DNA of 10,453 nt from NCBI GenBank assembly GCA_933822405.4, contig CAKOGP040002054.1, forward strand, positions 1 through 10,453. The letters are read 5' to 3'. The stretch's first letter is position 1. Each line of letters opens with the position of its first letter. This stretch comes from Cylindrotheca closterium (lineage: Eukaryota; Bacillariophyta; Bacillariophyceae; Bacillariales; Bacillariaceae). Shown here piece after piece: positions 6,150-10,453 of the stretch. A program made the position numbers and the translations under genes. The notes beneath the pieces were generated by a model. It searched no databases. It was not told the origin of the DNA and worked only from the letters and a program-made list of their open reading frames with translations.

Positions 6150-8897
6150 ATGTCAGACTTCACGCAACTATTGGAAGCCGCTGCTCGCGCAGGTAAGAAA
6201 ATGCTGCTAGTCCTGTATGCAGGCAGCGAGGTCATGTGATTCCCTTTTTTTTACATTTCATTTGGTTCCGTGTCTCACATTGTTTGCAGACCCACATGCC
6301 GAACAAACCATCAAAGAATGGGAGCAAAGAAGCTTTAGCGAATACTTACAGCGTCTAGCTCAAGAACTTTCAACCGAAGGGAAACCGATTGGAGCTAGAC
6401 AACTTGCAGGTCTGCTGATTAAGAATTCACTTCAAGCGAAAGACGACGCTCTGCAAAAGGAGAAACATCAGCGATGGACAAGTTTGGAATCAAATGTGCG
6501 AGATGGCATCAAACAACCCCTTCTTGTTGCCATGAGAAGTGGCGAAAATGGAGTTTCTCACATTGCCGCAGTTGCTGCTGCAGAGGTAGCTGCGGTGGAA
6601 CTGCCATATGAGCAATGGCCAAACTTTCTTTCATCGCTATTGGAAAATATTTCGGCCGCACAATTCCCAGATTCGGTGAAGGTCGCATCTTTGGAATGCT
6701 TAGGCTACACCTGCGAGCGACTTTCCTTTCTATCTGGCCCCGAAATCAACCAACCAACAACAGACTCGATCCTTAACGCAATTGTCAACGGAATTCAATC
6801 GTCCCGGCCGGACAAAGTTAGGCTTGCTGCTGCAACTGCTTTAAAAAATTCGCTAGTGTTTGCACACAAAAACATGGAAAAGAAAGAAGAGCGGGACGCT
6901 ATTATGACAACAATTTGCGAGGCGACGCGATCTCAAGAGCCTGGAGTCAGAGCTGTTGCTTATGAATGTATCGTCCAGATTGCGATTCTTTACTACGAGA
7001 AGCTACAAGACTACATGACAACTTTGTATGAACTAACAACCCATACAATTCGAGAAGATATAGACGAAGTCGCAAAATCGGCGATCGAATTCTGGTCATC
7101 GCTGTGTGAGGTTGAACAAGATTTGCTCGATGAATCATCTGAGTTGCAGGAACGGGGCCTACCCATTGCCAGACCTTGCATGGGCTATGTTGAGGCAGCT
7201 GTCACACATCTGGCCCCTATCCTTGCCCAAACGCTAACGAAGCAAGAAGAGGATTCGGAGGAAGATACTTTCAACTTGCATATGGCAGGTCATATATGTC
7301 TCACATGCATCAGCCAAACGGTTGAAGACAAAATCGTACAAGTCATCATGCCGTTCGTACAGCAAAACATTCAAAATGAAAGCTGGAGACTTCGTGACGC
7401 TGCTATCATGGCATTCATCAGTATGCTCGACGGACCTAAGGAAGCGACAATTGGGCCTTACGTCTCGCAGTCGGTTCCCATGTTGCTCCAGCTCTTGTCC
7501 GATCCGCACGTCATGGTCAGAGACTCTGCAGCTCACTGCATCTCGAGAATATGCCTTCTCCATATCCGATACGTTCCGAATGATATCTTCCCCTCACTTC
7601 TTCAAGCTCTGGTTGCAAAGTGTGGTGAAGGTTCGCCAAAAGTTGCAAGCCAAGCGTGTGCGGCACTCTACAACTTAGCGAGCGCGTTTTCGGAAGAGGC
7701 TATTCAACAACAAGATTCGAATGCTCTTTCTCCATACATGCAAAATCTGATGCAGACTCTCCTCAATGTGTGTGACCGTCCTGATGCCGATGAATCCAAC
7801 CTCCGCGTCGCAGCAATGGAAGCACTCTCCATTCTAATTTCCAACTCCGCTTCCGATGTACAGCCGCTCTTGATGCAGCTTTTACCAGTTTTTGTTCAAA
7901 GATTTGATTCGACATTTGCAATGCAAGATTTTGATAGCTCGGAACAGTTGAAGAAGGATCAAATCCAAGGCCTTTTGTGCGCTGTTGTACAGGCCCTATT
8001 CCGCAAGTTGGACAAGCAAACTCTTCTTCCAATTACAGATAAGGTAATGGAACAACTGATTCGTGTCTTGCAGAACAGAAATGCAAATTGTCATGAAGAG
8101 GTGTTTTCTGCCATTTCTGCGGTGTCTGATGTTGTAGAAGCTGATTTTGCAGTAAGTTTTTTGCCCTTCCATGCTGTTTTGTCAACCTTTGCAACTTACT
8201 GCTCCACTGTCATTCCCAGAAGTATATGAGTACACTGCAGCCGCTGTTGATTGCTGGGTTGCGTAACTTCCAGGCCTTCCAAGTATGCATTGTCGCCGTG
8301 GGTACAGTAGGAGACATTAGCCGAAACATTGAAGCACAAATTCAACCATATTGTGACGAGGTGATGAATGCACTGATTGATTCGCTGAAAGATTCGACGA
8401 TTCACCGATCTGTAAAGCCACCCGTTCTCTCATGTTTTGGAGACATTGCGATGGCAATTGGCGCTGCTTATGAACCATACTTACAGTTTTCTGTAATGTT
8501 ATTGATGCAGGCGTCAAGTACAAAGCCTCCTGAGGATGATGAAGATCTCATTGAGTACTTCAATTTGCTTCGAGAGAGCATTCTGGAGGCGTATGTTGGA
8601 ATTGTCCAAGGACTAAGAGACGGAAATCTTTTGCACCAATTCTACCAGTATATTCCCAGTGTGCTTCAATTTTTACAAGAGCTTTCTGTTGATCCAAACA
8701 GAGACGATTTTGTCCTTAGTAAGGCCGTTGGCTTGGTTGGTGATTTGGCTCATGCACTGGGTCCTCAAATAAAGGATCAAATCAATCAACAATTCATTGC
8801 CAAATTGCTGAATGATGCAATGGGCTCTGGGGATAAGGCTTTGGTGGAAACAGCAACTTGGGCGAGCTCTGTGGTGACTCAAGCAGTGCAAGGATAA
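6150..8897 (+). CDS. KPNB1: Importin subunit beta-1 (karyopherin beta), three exons, 860 aa
   Basis: This is a nuclear import receptor: it binds importin alpha or cargo directly, docks on FG nucleoporins and releases cargo upon binding RanGTP. The exons are 6150-6192, 6290-8151 and 8220-8897, joined by GT-AG introns; the stop is TAA at 8895-8897. The 860 residues match the family length (yeast Kap95 861, human 876). The start MSDFTQLLEAAARADPHAEQ leads into the importin-beta N-terminal region with ARQLAGLLIKNSL. HEAT repeats follow throughout, with family blocks VRLAAATALKNSLVFA, EATRSQEPGVRAVAYECIVQ, DIDEVAKSAIEFWSSLCE, an acidic loop (EEDSEEDTF), WRLRDAAIMAFISMLDGP, VMVRDSAAHCISRICLL and, in exon 3, KYMSTLQPLLIAGLRNFQ and HRSVKPPVLSCFGDIAMAIG. 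The last exon is needed: it restores a conserved block split by intron 2. No break is seen, so the gene looks functional. KPNB1 is the animal gene symbol, used here for orthology. Confidence 0.95.
6193..6289 (+). other. Importin beta intron 1, 97 bp
   Basis: The donor is GTAAGA after codon 14 plus one base (phase 1). The acceptor is TTTGCAG, preceded by a pyrimidine-rich stretch near 6241-6265. Splicing joins a G to AC to make Asp and gives an N-terminus fitting the family. Retention would shift the frame, as 97 is not a multiple of three. Confidence 0.9.
8152..8219 (+). other. Importin beta intron 2, 68 bp
   Basis: The donor is GTAAGT directly after a complete Ala codon (phase 0), the acceptor ATTCCCAG. 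Splicing joins EADFA to KYMSTL, matching the conserved importin-beta block. Unspliced reading runs into a stop at 8227-8229. Confidence 0.92.
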
Positions 8898-9146
8898 AAT
8901 GGTCTGCTACAGTGCTGCTGTGGTCTCTACTGAACCAAAAGAAGATATTCAAATTGCTTTGGTGGACACCACAGTTCAAATACTACTCCCATGACATCTG
9001 AAGAGAATTCTCTGTCCAGCAGCCGTGAGCTGGAGTTGAATTGCAGATCTTCAACATTGAGTACGGGTATTTGACTTTTACTAATAAGATATCTTCATGA
9101 AAGTAGCGTCATCCAACTTGAATATTTTTCAAGGAACTAAAAACTC
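8898..9146. other. 3' flank of importin beta, no gene seen
   Basis: This is non-coding sequence after the importin stop. It presumably contains the 3' UTR and cleavage site, but I see no clear poly(A) signal. A small inverted repeat, CTTGAA/TTCAAG, lies at 9117-9133. Confidence 0.5.
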
Positions 9147-9323
9147 ATATTTGTTATATCCCAACGATACCATTTTATTCATTGGAGACTACAACAAGAA
9201 ACAGGATGCAGTGAGCACTTCTTCTCCCTCTACCTGCCCCCTTGTGTAAGATGCGGCAGTCCAAAACACTACATTTCTTGCACAAGGAACAATCAAGATT
9301 TATGTTGGGATATGACAAAATAT
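9147..9323. repeat. Nested inverted repeat, 177 bp (foldback element or structured RNA candidate)
   Basis: The outer arms are 9147-9165 (core ATATCCCAAC at 9156-9165) and 9304-9323 (GTTGGGATAT at 9304-9313). Over about 19 positions they pair with one mismatch and one single-base gap. A second inverted repeat lies inside: 9240-9250 and 9277-9287 pair over 11 positions, with one G-U wobble if transcribed. The arrangement is compatible with a small MITE-like foldback element or a structured transcript. No clear target duplication is visible at its edges. Confidence 0.5.
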
Positions 9324-9904
9324 TAACCCATTGGGGTCTCAGACGGCCCTGAACAGGGCGGAGTCCACAAGATTGAGCACAAATCACATCCGTTGAATAG
9401 GCTAATGTTGGAACAAGACAATTTGATTTTACACCTATTATCGTAATACAGTAGAAGAAGCATGCCTCAAAATTTAGGTTCCTTACCAAAATTGTTTTTT
9501 CAGCTTGGATTCAGTCAAATCAATGTAAATCAATCAATCATCCATTCCTCACCAATGACACCCTCTGGAAGCTCCAAAGTTGCAGAGACTGCTGCCACGA
9601 CCAAGACAAGGAAGCCACCAAATGTGGTGCTGGTGGCTTGGTTGCTCACACAAATAATTCATTGGATTGCCCATGCAAACATCAAAATTGGACACCAACT
9701 GATGTTCCAAATCCACCGAGGGGAAATCAAGCACTAGCAAGCGTAGCAACCATTATCAAGGTTGACAGAAACAAATGAATATAGACTATAAGCCTATAGG
9801 GTGACTTGTTTCTACAAGATGACAAAGATCAATTTAGGTAAAAAGCATGCAGTGAGAAAAGCAATGATCCATCACTTTTCCAGGCAAATCCTATGATTCA
9901 TTAG
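9324..9904. other. Intergenic stretch without supportable gene
   Basis: Short open frames on both strands lack any family resemblance and overlap each other. Local structure includes a small GCCCTG/CAGGGC hairpin (9346-9359) and a perfect 9-bp stem AAGCCACCA/TGGTGGCTT with a 10-base loop (9612-9639). Part of the right side is probably LTR or 3' sequence of the decayed copia element that follows, but I could not find a left LTR boundary. Confidence 0.5.
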
Positions 9905-9991
9905 AGAACTGCTGACTCAGTTCTTTTCTACGCTAAATTAATGGCGTGTAGCTGTTTGCGCACGCGTGATGCGTGCGGCGCACATACTACA
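9905..9991 (-). repeat. Putative LTR start (3' LTR, U3) of the third, decayed copia element; left end not found
   Basis: On the - strand, about 90 bp after the RNase H stop, the sequence reads AGGTAGAAG then TGTAGTATGTGC at 9991, resembling a purine tract followed by an LTR beginning with TG. Two strong palindromes follow: CGCACGC/GCGTGCG with a 5-base loop (9959-9977) and AGAACTG/CAGTTCT with a 6-base loop (9905-9924). If this is an LTR, it continues left past 9905 to an unidentified end. Confidence 0.4.
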
Positions 9992-10079
9992 CTTCTACCT
10001 GGGAATCCTATAGGTCAAGTCATGAGTCCCGTTCCTATTAGAATTCTGTCACTCCCCAAATGGGGCAAAGTGAGAGGAC

Positions 10080-10318
10080 CTATTCCTCTTGATCAGCAGT
10101 ATCACCAGACCAGAACATTAGAGTTGGTAATAGAGACCAGACTTGCTGATGACCCCAATGTTTGCTGAGAATATCAGCGGGGTTGAGAGCACCGACAATG
10201 TGGATAAAAGATAGCATGTTGGATGCTACTGCTTCTCTCACACGGTGAAACAAGAATACAACATGTTGCTTGTGCAGCTTAGCTTCAGGTCAGGAAGAAC
10301 TGTTCACAACAGACTCAT
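10080..10318 (-). pseudogene. Decayed copia RNase H C-terminus, third element
   Basis: On the - strand an about 79-residue frame starts at the LTR junction (10319/10318) and ends at TAG (10082-10080). It reads NESVVNSSS, an in-frame TGA (10292-10290), then PEAKLHKQH, FHRVREAVASNMLSFIHIVG, ALNPADILSKHWGHQQVW and LMFWSGDTADQEE. The NPAD-ILSKHWG block followed by a WSGDT-type tail is the C-terminal end of another copia RNase H lineage, distinct from the one at 1-434 (which ends TKPLQG). The internal stop and the LTR inserted at its left residue show it is dead. Everything upstream in that element should lie right of the window, beyond the inserted LTR. Confidence 0.85.
10314..10318. repeat. Probable target-site duplication (CTCAT) of the right-hand LTR
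   Basis: These are the five bases immediately left of the LTR at 10319. In the interrupted RNase H (read on the - strand) they are ATGAG, within the Asn-Glu codons. The partner copy would lie right of the window. Confidence 0.5.
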
Positions 10319-10453
10319 TGTCAGATAATCAACTCCGTAGCTATAATGAGAGCCTCAACGCTCTAGCCACCTCTGGAGTATACTGAGCTTGAATCTACGT
10401 CGGCTATGGATTGCCTACAATAGGAACAGGTGCCAGTGATGCTGGGCTTCTAC
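10319..10453 (-). repeat. LTR 3' end, same family as 535-995, opposite orientation, runs off the window
   Basis: These 135 bp equal the reverse complement of 861-995 with a single difference (T at 10325 where the other copy's complement has C). On the - strand it ends TCTGACA at 10319. It is therefore either the 3' LTR of a full element whose body lies to the right, or a solo LTR. High identity to the other copy points to recent activity of the family or to gene conversion. It interrupts the older RNase H pseudogene. Confidence 0.92.

Noticed and set aside
6217..6289. Importin start at the ATG at 6217 within the unspliced frame
   Set aside because: This frame passes through the intron with a TTTGCAG acceptor at its end; the spliced ATG at 6150 gives the family-like N-terminus and length.
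9175..9489. - strand frame of 104 codons with several Cys (CSLCKKCSVLDC)
   Set aside because: No recognisable domain; it overlaps the nested inverted repeats and has no supporting context. I could not separate it from chance.
9462..9737. + strand frame of 91 codons and an overlapping - strand frame at 9549-9749
   Set aside because: Both are short, mutually overlapping and without family similarity. The region is more likely intergenic or LTR-derived.
9941..10168. + strand frame of 75 codons
   Set aside because: It is antisense to the decayed RNase H tail and its 3' region, which explains the sequence better.

Overview
This is a eukaryotic nuclear window, most likely from a diatom. The evidence is one spliced, highly conserved housekeeping gene (importin beta-1, two short GT-AG introns) embedded in Ty1/copia LTR retrotransposons. 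Their Gag, protease and RNase H sequences resemble the CoDi-type copia elements known from diatom genomes. I cannot name the species from sequence alone.

Layout. (1) Bases 1-995, + strand: the 3' end of a copia element, consisting of the RNase H C-terminus (1-434), a short 3' untranslated stretch with a purine-rich tract, and the 3' LTR (535-995). (2) Bases 996-6056, - strand: a second copia element read right to left, with 5' LTR (6056-5753), Gag (5722-4049), and protease plus integrase (4048-1349). Its reverse transcriptase N-terminus is cut at base 996, where the first element has inserted. Gag and Pol share one frame and are separated by a single UGA. A frameshift separates integrase from RT. 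(3) Bases 6057-6149: the remaining 93 bp between that LTR and the importin start codon. (4) Bases 6150-8897, + strand: complete importin beta-1 in three exons, 860 residues. (5) Bases 8898-about 9900: no supportable gene; it contains nested inverted repeats. (6) Bases about 9905-10318, - strand: the decayed 3' end of a third copia element (RNase H tail, stop codon, 3' region and a putative LTR start), cut at 10319 by another LTR. (7) Bases 10319-10453: the first 135 bp of an LTR matching the complement of 861-995 at 134 of 135 positions, so the same young LTR family brackets the window in opposite orientations.

The window therefore shows one essential gene flanked by at least four copia insertions of different ages: two recent insertions of one LTR family, each nested in an older element of a different copia type. 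The most notable points are the same-frame Gag/UGA/Pol arrangement followed by a Trp-rich double hydrophobic segment, the nested insertions with predicted 5-bp target duplications, the 9.5-kb inverted LTR pair around importin, and palindromes near the 5' end of each LTR.
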